Shown one piece after another: positions 5,906 to 13,726 of a DNA stretch of 64,000 nt (position 1 is the first letter of the stretch; each line of letters begins with the position of its first letter). Location: assembly GCA_024683035.1 (NCBI GenBank), contig JAIKYQ010000065.1:55997-119996 (forward strand), given 5' to 3'. The position numbers were made by a program, and so were the translations under genes. Under the pieces are notes generated by a model that searched no databases, was not told the DNA's origin, and was given only the letters and a program-made list of their open reading frames with translations. Origin of the DNA: Eubacterium sp. Its GTDB lineage: Bacteria > Bacillota > Clostridia > Lachnospirales > Lachnospiraceae.

Positions 5906-6559
5906 CTATTGCTCGAGAATATCCGTGATCAGGCCTTTCTCTTCGCTTTCTTTGGCTTCGATCGCTTTCAGGATCAGATTTACGGAACCGTCAATACCGA
6001 ACTTGCCGCTGTCAATAGACAGGTCATAGCTGTCTACGCTACCCCATTCTTTACTCGTATAATAATTATAATAGCTGGAACGGCTCTTATCGTTTTTGCG
6101 GATGCGGTCACGGGCTTTATTGGCAGACAGATCATAGATCTTGGATATACGGCGTACGCGGACATCCTGATCCGCATGAATGAAGACGCTGAGCAGATCG
6201 CTTCTGTCTTCCAGAGCGTAGTCCCCACATCTGCCTATAATGACACAGGGGCCTTCCTCTGCCAGACGTTTGATGGTATCGAACTGAGCCAGAAACACTT
6301 TCTGATTCAGCGGCATATCATTCATGACATTGGATGAGTATCCGAAGGAATAGGAATCCATGACAAGAGAATACAGAAAACTGTTGGTGGGACGTTCATC
6401 CTGATTCTCAAAAATCTCCTTACACAGGCCGCTGTCTTTTGCAGCCCGGTCCAGAAGCTCTTTGTCATAAAAAGGTATCTGCAGTTTTTCAGCGAGTCGT
6501 TTGCCTATCAGATGTCCGCCGCTTCCAAATTCACGTCCGATGGTAATAATGGTATTCAT
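5906..6559 (-). CDS. Cytidylate-kinase-like protein
   Basis: The protein is 217 residues. The N-terminal IITIGREFGSGG is the variant P-loop of the cytidylate_kin2 family, widespread in clostridia. Next come the KELLDRAAK segment (about 34-42), an IIGRCGDY strand near residue 110, and an Arg-rich lid (RVRRISK...ARDRIRKNDKSR, about 133-165). It probably phosphorylates a nucleotide or another small acceptor; the true substrate of this subfamily is not established. The start at 6559 has GGAGGAG at ideal spacing. A longer frame would run into the rluD region. It is the last gene before the terminator at 5829-5853 and has its own upstream inverted repeat and extended -10 (6599-6663). Confidence 0.82.
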   Translation of the reverse strand: MNTIITIGREFGSGGHLIGKRLAEKLQIPFYDKELLDRAAKDSGLCKEIFENQDERPTNSFLYSLVMDSYSFGYSSNVMNDMPLNQKVFLAQFDTIKRLAEEGPCVIIGRCGDYALEDRSDLLSVFIHADQDVRVRRISKIYDLSANKARDRIRKNDKSRSSYYNYYTSKEWGSVDSYDLSIDSGKFGIDGSVNLILKAIEAKESEEKGLITDILEQ

Positions 6560-6600
6560 AGTTCTCCTCCTTCTGACAGGGCCACTGTTCTGCTTAAAGT

Positions 6601-6663
6601 ATAGCATAAAATTTGGGGAATTTATATATGATCGATCGTTAAGTTCTGACAATTTTATGCTAT
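6601..6663. repeat. 13-bp perfect inverted repeat around an AT-rich spacer
   Basis: ATAGCATAAAATT (6601-6613) and AATTTTATGCTAT (6651-6663) are exact inverted copies separated by 37 bases that contain GATCGATCG. On the minus strand the copy nearer the kinase gene contains TGCTATACT, an extended -10 that likely drives that gene. The element sits between the rluD stop codon and the kinase gene. Confidence 0.75.
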
Positions 6664-6668
6664 TTTGC

Positions 6669-7628
6669 TTACAGTGTGTGAATAAGCTTTTCAAAGTAGT
6701 CCGGCAGCGGTGCCTGAAACTCCATATACTCTCCGGTAGACGGATGCCGGAACCCAAGCAGCATAGCATGCAGGGTCTGGCCCTGCAGATGGGGTATCGG
6801 TGACTTGTGCGGCCCGTACAGCGGATCTCCCAGAATAGGAAAACCCTTATGTGATAAATGTACACGGATCTGATGGGTCCTTCCGGTTTCCAGCCTGCAG
6901 GCGATATATGAATATCCTTTGAGCTGTTTCAGGACGGCAACATGCGTAACAGCCGGTTTGCCGGACGGATCCGGTACGACAGCCATTTTCTTTCTGTCTT
7001 TCGGGTCCCGGCCGATATTGCCGCTGATGGTCAGTTCTTCTTCTTTCAGATTGCCAATTGTAATGGCACGGTATTCCCTTGTAATACTGTGGCTGGCAAG
7101 CTGTTCAGCCAGGTTTCTATGGGCTTCGTCCGTTTTGCAGATGACCAGCGCGCCCGTGGTATCTTTGTCGATCCGGTGTACGATCCCGGGCCGCAGCACA
7201 CCATTGATGCCGGATAAGGATCCCCGGCAATGATACAGTAAAGCGTTGACCAGTGTATGTTCTCCATGCCCGGCAGAAGGATGCACCACCATATCCTTCG
7301 GTTTGTTTACTACCAGCAGCTGCGCGTCTTCATAGAGGATATCCAGCGGTATATTTTCCGGAAGTATATCCGGGGTCTGATCCGGAGGCAGGGTCAAAAT
7401 GATCCGGTCGTCCTCTTTCAGACGGTAACTGGCTTTTACGGCAGCCTCATTGACCAGAACGCCGCCTCCCCGGATGATTTTCTGAATGTAGGATCGGGAA
7501 AGGTTTTCTTCATGGGAAGCGATAAAAGAATCGATCCGTTCTCCCTCTTCTTCATAATCGGCGAGCATGGTAAGGCGGACTGTTTTGCTGTCCGTTTCTG
7601 TTGCTTGTACGGTCTGCCTGTCACTCAT
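6669..7628 (-). CDS. rluD: RluD-family 23S rRNA pseudouridine synthase
   Basis: A 319-residue enzyme with an N-terminal S4 RNA-binding domain (about 28-85) and a catalytic RsuA/RluA domain (about 98-310). The catalytic aspartate is Asp154 in HRIDKDTTG. The conserved GRTHQIRVHL and HAMLLGF segments follow. It isomerises uridines in helix 69 or another site of 23S rRNA; target specificity cannot be read from sequence. Length is normal. Its ATG overlaps the lspA stop by 8 bases, as in the conserved lspA-rluD (ylyB) pair of Firmicutes. Confidence 0.94.
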   Translation of the reverse strand: MSDRQTVQATETDSKTVRLTMLADYEEEGERIDSFIASHEENLSRSYIQKIIRGGGVLVNEAAVKASYRLKEDDRIILTLPPDQTPDILPENIPLDILYEDAQLLVVNKPKDMVVHPSAGHGEHTLVNALLYHCRGSLSGINGVLRPGIVHRIDKDTTGALVICKTDEAHRNLAEQLASHSITREYRAITIGNLKEEELTISGNIGRDPKDRKKMAVVPDPSGKPAVTHVAVLKQLKGYSYIACRLETGRTHQIRVHLSHKGFPILGDPLYGPHKSPIPHLQGQTLHAMLLGFRHPSTGEYMEFQAPLPDYFEKLIHTL

Positions 7629-8145
7629 GTTCGGTCCTTCTTTTCAAGAATGTAAAGTCCTCTTCTTTGTACTTGAAGATCACCAGCAGGATCAGTGTTA
7701 TCACGCTGAGCGTCACATAGATATCCGCCGCATTGAAAATCGGAAAGTCAATCAGAGAAAAATAGATAAAATCCACCACATATTTATGCAGGATCCGGTC
7801 GATCAGGTTACCGCAGGCCCCGGCGATAAGAACAAGAAGACAGATCCTTAAGGGAAGATATCGTTTCTGCGGAGGCATTCTTCTTATAACAAAGATAGCA
7901 AAAAACAAAAAGGCGCCTGTCAGGATATAGAAAAAGACCTGCTGATTCTGAAACAGGCTGAAAGCAGCTCCGCGGTTTTCCAGATATCGAAATTCCAGAA
8001 CCTGCGGGATCAAAACAAAGGATTCTTTACCTTTCAAATGCAGAACAGCCAGGTGCTTTGTCAGTTGATCCAGGAAAACAAGAACCGCAACGCACAGGAT
8101 AGCTGGCACGACTCTTGCGGCTGCCGCATTGTCTGATTTATTCAT
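7621..8145 (-). CDS. lspA: Lipoprotein signal peptidase II (LspA)
   Basis: A four-helix membrane protease of 174 residues that removes signal peptides from diacylglyceryl-prolipoproteins. The catalytic aspartates are visible in GNLIDR (Asp116) and FNAAD (Asp141), with the conserved NRGAAFS segment near 58-64. The start is taken as the ATG at 8145; a TTG sits directly before it. It overlaps the end of aroB and the start of rluD, so the three are translated from one mRNA. Confidence 0.95.
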   Translation of the reverse strand: MNKSDNAAAARVVPAILCVAVLVFLDQLTKHLAVLHLKGKESFVLIPQVLEFRYLENRGAAFSLFQNQQVFFYILTGAFLFFAIFVIRRMPPQKRYLPLRICLLVLIAGACGNLIDRILHKYVVDFIYFSLIDFPIFNAADIYVTLSVITLILLVIFKYKEEDFTFLKRRTEHE

Positions 8146-9202
8146 CAATGATCGTCCGTATTCCTTCCCCTAATTCTGTGAAAGTCATTGCAGGCTCTAT
8201 ACATGCTTCGCCAATTCTGCTCAGAAGGACGAATTTCAGCTGTTCAAACTCTCTCTTTTTATCAGACAGACAGGCTTTCTCTATGGATTCTTCTGCTATA
8301 CCAGATATGCTCACAGGCAGAGAAAAACGCTGCAGAAGGCGCTGGATTCTTTCTTCCTCGTCCGGTCGAAGCAGATTTCTTTTAACAGAAAGCCTGACGG
8401 CTGCCGCCATACCGATCGAAACACATTGACCGTGCAGCAGCGAAAAATTCTTTTCTTTTTCTACGGCATGGCCAATTGTGTGTCCGAAATTCAGTATGGC
8501 ACGGATGCCTTTATCGAACGGATCCTCTTCCACTACTTCCGATTTGATCCGGCAGCATTCCCGAACAACATGTTCCAGTGCGCTTCCGTCTCTCTGCAGC
8601 AACTCATTCTGATGTTCTTCGATCCAGGAAAACAAAACCGCATCCCGGATCAGGGCTGTCTTGATCACTTCTCCCATACCTGCTGAAAACTGTTCCTCTG
8701 ACAGCGTCTGAAGCGAAGCCGTATTCATATAGACAAGACATGGCTGATAAAAGGCGCCGACAATATTTTTATAACCGGCAAAATCTACTCCGGTTTTTCC
8801 GCCGACACTGCTGTCGACCTGGGCCAAAAGTGTAGTCGGTACCTGGACAAACCCGACTCCGCGCAGATAGGTAGCCGCCGTAAAACCGGTGAGATCTCCG
8901 GTTACCCCGCCTCCCAGTGCTACCAGTATATCACTGCGCTGAAAATGGTTCCTGTTCAGAAAAAGGTATAATGCCTGAACCGTTTCCAGCGTTTTGCTCT
9001 TCTCTCCTGCTTCAAAGACGAAAGACTCCGTTTTCGGATAGTTTTCCTGCAGTCTTTTTTGCACTCTGTCGAGATACAGGCGCGCCACAGTAGAGTCTGA
9101 AACCAGGCACAGGCGCGATCCGCCTGCAATGCCCGCCTCCTGCATCGAAGCAGAAAGCTGATCGAAAGTTTTCCCGAATACGATCGGATAAGATAATGCC
9201 AT
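8138..9202 (-). CDS. aroB: 3-dehydroquinate synthase (AroB)
   Basis: The protein is 354 residues. It converts DAHP to 3-dehydroquinate, step two of the shikimate pathway, using NAD and a divalent metal. The NAD-binding GGGVTGDLTGF segment (about 97-107), the PTTLLAQVDSSVGGKTGVD motif region (about 122-142) and the metal histidines in NFGHTIGHA are present. The ATG at 9202 is preferred over an upstream ATG because AGGGAG precedes it by 9 bases, and because the upstream ATG would lie in the terminator hairpin. It is the first gene of aroB-lspA-rluD. Only 22 bases separate it from the terminator behind sepF. Confidence 0.95.
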   Translation of the reverse strand: MALSYPIVFGKTFDQLSASMQEAGIAGGSRLCLVSDSTVARLYLDRVQKRLQENYPKTESFVFEAGEKSKTLETVQALYLFLNRNHFQRSDILVALGGGVTGDLTGFTAATYLRGVGFVQVPTTLLAQVDSSVGGKTGVDFAGYKNIVGAFYQPCLVYMNTASLQTLSEEQFSAGMGEVIKTALIRDAVLFSWIEEHQNELLQRDGSALEHVVRECCRIKSEVVEEDPFDKGIRAILNFGHTIGHAVEKEKNFSLLHGQCVSIGMAAAVRLSVKRNLLRPDEEERIQRLLQRFSLPVSISGIAEESIEKACLSDKKREFEQLKFVLLSRIGEACIEPAMTFTELGEGIRTIIDE

Positions 9203-9224
9203 GTGTAGATTCTCCCTGTAATAG

Positions 9225-9258
9225 TAAAAAAGCATCAGAGGATCGTCACCCCGATGCT
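9225..9258 (-). terminator. Terminator between sepF and aroB
   Basis: On the minus strand AGCATC-GGGG pairs with CCTC-T-GATGCT (one bulged T, one G.U), then six T residues. It lies right before the aroB ribosome site, so aroB may depend on read-through or attenuation, or on a promoter hidden in this region. Confidence 0.75.
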
Positions 9259-9321
9259 CATTTACACAGCAGATGAACTGCTGAATCTGTCCCGGTAAGA
9301 TATACCCGGATGTAAAGCGGC

Positions 9322-9954
9322 TTAGTAGGAAGAACGCATGGATGGAATCGCTCCGCCCAGCAGATCCTGGATATCACCGGATATTTCTACGTTAGAAGGT
9401 GTCAGAATAAAAATATAACTGGATACTTTCTGCAGTCCGCCGCCGATCGCATAGCAGGAACCGGAAGAGAAATCAATGATACGCTGTGCCAGTTCCACGT
9501 CGATGCCTTCCAGATTCAGTACGACCGTACAGTAGGACAACAGTGTATCTGCGATCTCACGGAAATCTTCTACTTTCGTCGGCTTGATAACACAGACTTC
9601 CATATTGCCGCCGCTGATCGCTCTGCTCTTTCGGATCGGCGTCACTTTGGAAGAAGTCGCAGAGGATGATGCACCGGCGCCGGTTGTCTGCTTCGGCGCT
9701 GCAGACGGCTTTACAGAAGGTCTGGTAGCCAGTTTCGGTTCGGACGAACGGACTGGTACCGGCTCCTCTTCTTCCTCTTCCTCGTAGTCGTCTTCTGCTT
9801 TTTTGGAAGTTCCCAGTTTGCTGAAAAACCTTCTTTTCGGCTGTTCTGGTTCGTCATCTAAATCATCAAACTCTTCATCATCGAAGAACTCGTCTTCGTC
9901 ATCATAATCATCGTTCAGCCGAACAGCATCTAAGAACTTGTCAAAAAAACCCAT
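9322..9954 (-). CDS. sepF: SepF, FtsZ-ring assembly protein
   Basis: A 210-residue cytoplasmic protein with the SepF plan. An N-terminal membrane-binding amphipathic helix (MGFFDKFLDAVRL) is followed by a long acidic and low-complexity linker (about 15-115, Asp/Glu runs then Ser/Thr/Ala). The globular SepF domain (about 117-200) contains the VLNLEGIDVELAQRIIDF helix and YAIGGGLQKVSSYIFILTP. It polymerises into arcs that tether FtsZ to the membrane. The linker is longer than in Bacillus SepF (about 150 residues total). It follows yggS by 44 bases, the standard ylm-cluster order. Confidence 0.95.
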   Translation of the reverse strand: MGFFDKFLDAVRLNDDYDDEDEFFDDEEFDDLDDEPEQPKRRFFSKLGTSKKAEDDYEEEEEEEPVPVRSSEPKLATRPSVKPSAAPKQTTGAGASSSATSSKVTPIRKSRAISGGNMEVCVIKPTKVEDFREIADTLLSYCTVVLNLEGIDVELAQRIIDFSSGSCYAIGGGLQKVSSYIFILTPSNVEISGDIQDLLGGAIPSMRSSY

Positions 9955-9998
9955 ATTTTTATTCTCCCGGATAAATATATTTTGCAGTCGTTTTCTTC

Positions 9999-10697
9999 TT
10001 AAACAGAATAATCACGAGCACCGAAAATTGCTGTCCCGACACGTACACATGTCGCGCCTTCTTCGATCGCAATTTCAAAGTCGTTCGTCATGCCCATGCT
10101 CAGGACACTCATAGAAACATTATCAATGTTTTGCCTGTCAATGTCAACACTTAATTGACGCAACCGGCGAAACACGGAACGGTTTTCTTCCGGATCTGGT
10201 ACAAAGGGGGCAACGGTCATCAGACCTTTGATATGCACCCTCGGCAGCCTCGCGATTTTTTCGGCCAGATTGGCGGTATCTGAAACCATAAGGCCGAACT
10301 TGGTACTCTCTTCCGCTACGTTTACTTCCAACAGAATGGACGCTTCCGTCTGCTTTTTTTCTGCTTCTGCAGAAATGGCCTCAGCCAGTTCCAGTGAATC
10401 CACGGAATGGATCAGCTCCGTTTTCCCCACAACATAGCGGAGTTTGTTTTTCTGCAGATGTCCGATCATATGCCAGCGGATATCAGCCGGACAGACGAGA
10501 GATTTATCGCGGATCTCCTGCGGACGGTTTTCACCGAACACACGCTGTCCGAGACGATAGACCTCTTCGATCATAGACACCGGCTTCGTCTTACTCACGG
10601 CGATCAATTCCACTTCTTCCCGGTTCCTGCCCGCCCGTGCACAGGCAGCACGGATCCGTTCTTCCACCTGCCTGTATTGTGCCTCTATGTCTGTCAT
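9999..10697 (-). CDS. PLP homeostasis protein (YggS/YlmE/PLPBP)
   Basis: A 232-residue alanine-racemase-fold protein without racemase activity. It binds pyridoxal phosphate through Lys36 (IAVSKTKP) and buffers the free cofactor. The family signatures HMIGHLQKNK and the C-terminal SMGMTNDFEIAIEEG with RVGTAIFG are intact. Two in-frame ATGs lie 6 bases apart. The second (10697) has the better AGGAG spacing (7 bases). It sits directly upstream of sepF and 9 bases after the HlyD-like gene, so it belongs to the same transcript. Confidence 0.93.
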   Translation of the reverse strand: MTDIEAQYRQVEERIRAACARAGRNREEVELIAVSKTKPVSMIEEVYRLGQRVFGENRPQEIRDKSLVCPADIRWHMIGHLQKNKLRYVVGKTELIHSVDSLELAEAISAEAEKKQTEASILLEVNVAEESTKFGLMVSDTANLAEKIARLPRVHIKGLMTVAPFVPDPEENRSVFRRLRQLSVDIDRQNIDNVSMSVLSMGMTNDFEIAIEEGATCVRVGTAIFGARDYSV

Positions 10698-10712
10698 AGC
10701 CATTCTCCTGTC

Positions 10713-12062
10713 TCAGTGGTTTCCTGTTACGATCTGTTCTTCTTTTACATCCTGCCCATTCCGGACGATGTAATCATACTGCGAAAGACCATAAGACGTA
10801 TTGGAACGGACGATGCAATATTCCTCGTTCTGATCAGTAATCTCGATCTTGCGGAACACCGCATAGCCGCGGTTCGTGCAGTATACTCCTTCCAGAGAAG
10901 CCGTATCCCCGATCGTATACGTCATCGTAGAATTGGGTTTGATCACTACGTCGCCCTTATGGAATACGGCGGGATCCACATAGTATACTTCTTCCGGATC
11001 CAGCACACTGTTCCCGCGCGGAGGCGGTGTCGTTTTCTCATAAAGCTCGGCCTCTATAAAGGAGGTCGTAAAGGTTCCGTCCTCTTTTTGTTCACGGATC
11101 AGAAAACCGTCGGCTCCCTTATCGCCTCCTGAAGAAAGGAACGAAGACGGTATGGTATAGAATTCTTTCGTCACGATAGCTGACAGCGGCAGCTTCAAAC
11201 CACTCTGGTTCGTGGTGACCAGCTCCACCTGCAGATAACGGTCATTACAATACCGGACCATACCGCTGCTGAACGTGACAAGGGCATAGTGGCTGCCATC
11301 CATGTCAAAGAGCGACAGTTCTCCTGTTTCCGTGTTCCCGTCCTTATCAAACCGGACACGGACTGTGCTGCGGGAAGAAAGGCTGCTGTACTGTCGGTCA
11401 CTTACCGGAAAGGCGATCTGCCATCGTTCGCTTCCGATCACTCTGTAAAGAGGATCGCCGGCCTGTATCTCCTGGTCCGTCCTCAGCTGCTGTGTGACAT
11501 CTGTCATATTCTTAAAGTCTTCCGCCGTCAGAGATTCTTCTGTCAGTCCGGCCTTATCATCTGTAATGTAGGAAATGATCCCGTCGATCGGAGACAGACT
11601 GGTCATGCCCTGTATGGCAGCACCGTTGTCCGGGTTGTTTATGATCGACGCATTGACAGCATATTTCAGATCATATACTCTCCGGAATGCATCGGATTTA
11701 TAATTTCCGGAAAACTGGGCCGCCAGACGCCGTACGGCATCCAGATCTGTTTCAGAAAGCCTGACCGCGCTGATATTGCTTTTCATGTCGGAAATACTGC
11801 AGACTACGGCTGACTTGCCGGCTTTGGATCCGTCCAGAATATAATAATTGGCGTACCCGTTTCCGGGAGATAAGACGATCTGCTCCTGTCTCAGTGCAAG
11901 GACGGTAAAAGAATCATTGCCGGAAAGGGTTCCGGATGTAACCATATAGGAAGAAACATGGTCTGTAAGCATATAGACCACGATCATAACGATCAGATAT
12001 AGGAACAGGGCACCGAAAATAACGGTTCCTATATTGAGATGAACACGTTTCCGCCTATTCAA
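10713..12062 (-). CDS. HlyD-like membrane protein of the sepF cluster
   Basis: The protein is 449 residues. A basic N-terminus and one transmembrane helix (about 13-32) precede a large extracytoplasmic part. A lipoyl/barrel-sandwich-type region (about 45-235) and beta-rich C-terminal domains resemble HlyD/RND-type periplasmic adaptors, but no transporter partner is adjacent. Proteins of this kind are regular members of the clostridial yggS-sepF cluster; their job is not established and may be in division or envelope assembly. The start appears to be TTG, with GGGGGAG 9 bases upstream. Only the small P-loop gene and its terminator lie before it. Confidence 0.7.
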   Translation of the reverse strand: MNRRKRVHLNIGTVIFGALFLYLIVMIVVYMLTDHVSSYMVTSGTLSGNDSFTVLALRQEQIVLSPGNGYANYYILDGSKAGKSAVVCSISDMKSNISAVRLSETDLDAVRRLAAQFSGNYKSDAFRRVYDLKYAVNASIINNPDNGAAIQGMTSLSPIDGIISYITDDKAGLTEESLTAEDFKNMTDVTQQLRTDQEIQAGDPLYRVIGSERWQIAFPVSDRQYSSLSSRSTVRVRFDKDGNTETGELSLFDMDGSHYALVTFSSGMVRYCNDRYLQVELVTTNQSGLKLPLSAIVTKEFYTIPSSFLSSGGDKGADGFLIREQKEDGTFTTSFIEAELYEKTTPPPRGNSVLDPEEVYYVDPAVFHKGDVVIKPNSTMTYTIGDTASLEGVYCTNRGYAVFRKIEITDQNEEYCIVRSNTSYGLSQYDYIVRNGQDVKEEQIVTGNH

Positions 12063-12099
12063 CTCCCGTCTCTCCCCCGATAAACAGCACTATTTCCTT

Positions 12100-12127
12100 A
12101 AAAAAGGGAGCACCGCACGGTGCTCCC
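12100..12127 (-). terminator. Strong terminator after the P-loop gene
   Basis: On the minus strand GGGAGCACCG and CGGTGCTCCC form a perfect 10-bp stem with TG between the arms, followed by TTTTTT (12100-12105). It ends the short transcript of the gene at 12148-12573. The HlyD-like gene must therefore be transcribed from a promoter within about 40 bases or by read-through. Confidence 0.93.
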
Positions 12128-12147
12128 TGCCTGCTTTTTCTACATTC

Positions 12148-12573
12148 TTAAAGTGAGATCAGAATATCATCCTGCAGTTCACTGCTCAGTTCTTCTTTGT
12201 CCATGGAAATACTGATGATGATCTCCACCTGGAATTTTTCACTGATGTCCTTCAGCTGCTGAATACAGCTGAAAGTCTGTTCCGGACTGTCTTCCAGATG
12301 CGAAAGCTTCATGAAACTGTCCAGGAACATCTTTTCAAGATCGTGATCCTGCGAAATGATACCACAGACAAAGCCTACAAATTCATCGCTGTTCTTAAGG
12401 GGAAAGGCCGATACATCAATAAGCCTGATCTTATTGTTGAGTTCATACATATGCTTGGAACTCTTATCCAGATAAACAAAATTCCCACTGGCCTCTTTGA
12501 TCTCGCTGTTAACTTTTTCAAGCAGGTATTTTGTTTTTCCTTTTCCCTTCTTCCCAACGATCAATTGAACCAT
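12148..12573 (-). CDS. Small P-loop protein of unknown function, 141 aa
   Basis: A Walker A motif GKKGKGKT occupies residues 7-14. The remainder is a small alpha/beta fold with a FVYLDK strand, an acidic C-terminal half and an IIISISMD strand that could carry Walker B-like residues. Clostridial proteins of this type are loosely labelled PilT-like. It is far shorter than a real PilT ATPase and no pilus genes are near, so that name is not used. The start at 12573 has AAGGAGG 8 bases upstream. It is a monocistronic gene with a strong promoter, tandem 29-bp repeats in its leader and a strong terminator. Confidence 0.75.
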   Translation of the reverse strand: MVQLIVGKKGKGKTKYLLEKVNSEIKEASGNFVYLDKSSKHMYELNNKIRLIDVSAFPLKNSDEFVGFVCGIISQDHDLEKMFLDSFMKLSHLEDSPEQTFSCIQQLKDISEKFQVEIIISISMDKEELSSELQDDILISL

Positions 12574-12598
12574 AGCCGTGTCCTCCTTATAAAGTCGT

Positions 12599-12656
12599 GT
12601 TTTACATGACCGGAAATTCATATTTTTGTTTTACATGAACGGAAATCCGTATTTTT
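12599..12656. repeat. Two tandem 29-bp repeats in the leader of the P-loop gene
   Basis: Units 12599-12627 and 12628-12656 match at 26 of 29 positions (GTTTTACATGAxCGGAAAT...TATTTTT). The copy nearer the promoter contains the palindrome ACGGATTTCCGT. They abut the -10 element of the promoter at 12657-12685, covering about -6 to +50 of the transcript, where an operator would be expected. Confidence 0.85.
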
Positions 12657-12685
12657 ATTATAAATTGTTTACCCTGAAAAGGCAA
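12657..12685 (-). promoter_or_regulatory. Promoter of the P-loop gene
   Basis: On the minus strand: TTGCCT (12680-12685), 17 bases, TATAAT (12657-12662). Predicted start near 12650, inside the first 29-bp repeat. Confidence 0.75.
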
Positions 12686-12691
12686 GGATAT

Positions 12692-13726
12692 TTAGGTGTT
12701 TGCCAGATTCAGCAGAGTGGTCATATTGGAATACAAATTCGGTTTATTCAGCGCTCCCATAACAATGGCCGTATAGGCAACGCCGTATTCATTCTGGATC
12801 ACCAGGGCCAGGCAGGAGCCGGCCTGGTCCGTCGTCCCGGTTTTACTGGCCAGGATCCGGATTCCGGATGGCAGTGTCTGATCATTGGTCAGATACTGGT
12901 CGGTGGATGTATGATAAATCGTGCGTGTTGATCCGTTGCTTCCGATCACGTCCGTCGTATATTCCGCCATCTGGGAAACATTCAGATAGTCCTGATAACT
13001 GTATGCCTGGCGCAGCATCAGGTACACGTCGTACGCTGTGGTATACATATCCTCCTCGTGCAGGCCGGTCGGATTGGTGAAATGCGTACCGGTCATTCCC
13101 ATCTCCCGCGCACGGTTATTCATCATGTCCACAAACTGCTCTGTACTTCCCGCGATGCTTCTGGCAATAGCCATAGCGGCATCGTTGGAAGAATAAATGA
13201 CCAGCAGATGGAACAGCTCATCCATTGTAACCGTATCTCCTACCATCAGGGAACTGGTCTGCGCCCCTTCTTCCAGATCGAAATCCGCTTCCGTCATGGT
13301 TACCGTCGCATTCATACCGGCATTTTCAATAGCCAGTATGGCCGTCATGATCTTTGCCAGTGAGGCCGGATAGATTTTCTGATAGATCCGGTGCGCATAG
13401 ACCGGATCCTTCGTTTCCAGATTAAAGAGAAGCATTTTACAGGTATCCTGGGCAAGCGTCAGTTCCTGCGGGACCTCCTCTTCCGCTGCTACCAGATCAG
13501 CCGCAAAACCGATGGCGGTCTGTTGGGAGAACTCGGAAATATCTTCTGCTCCGTTCTGGACATGCAGATCATATGGCTGATCGAGTGCATAGGTGCTGCT
13601 CTTGCGGCCGTTCAGAAACACGATCACAAAAAAGGCAGCCGCACAGAACATCAGGACCAGCAGCAGGGAACGGAAAATGGAAAAACGTCTATATCGAATC
13701 CGCTGTGAACGGGAATCTTCGCTCAT
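12692..13726 (-). CDS. D-alanyl-D-alanine carboxypeptidase (PBP5/DacF type)
   Basis: A 344-residue class C low-molecular-weight PBP with an N-terminal membrane anchor (about 17-37) in place of a cleaved signal. The three penicillin-binding motifs are present: Ser122-x-x-Lys125 (SLAK), SSN at 179-181 and KTG in SKTGTT. It trims the terminal D-alanine of pentapeptide side chains. The family's C-terminal beta domain is reduced or absent, since the protein ends soon after the catalytic domain. The ATG at 13726 has CGGAGGTGAT at good spacing and lies inside the end of rodA (38-base overlap). Confidence 0.92.
   Translation of the reverse strand: MSEDSRSQRIRYRRFSIFRSLLLVLMFCAAAFFVIVFLNGRKSSTYALDQPYDLHVQNGAEDISEFSQQTAIGFAADLVAAEEEVPQELTLAQDTCKMLLFNLETKDPVYAHRIYQKIYPASLAKIMTAILAIENAGMNATVTMTEADFDLEEGAQTSSLMVGDTVTMDELFHLLVIYSSNDAAMAIARSIAGSTEQFVDMMNNRAREMGMTGTHFTNPTGLHEEDMYTTAYDVYLMLRQAYSYQDYLNVSQMAEYTTDVIGSNGSTRTIYHTSTDQYLTNDQTLPSGIRILASKTGTTDQAGSCLALVIQNEYGVAYTAIVMGALNKPNLYSNMTTLLNLANT

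Noticed and set aside
6560-6865. N-terminal extension of the cytidylate-kinase-like protein into rluD
   Set aside because: The start at 6559 has a perfect GGAGGAG site and the P-loop motif begins there; the extension would cross the inverted repeat and the end of rluD.
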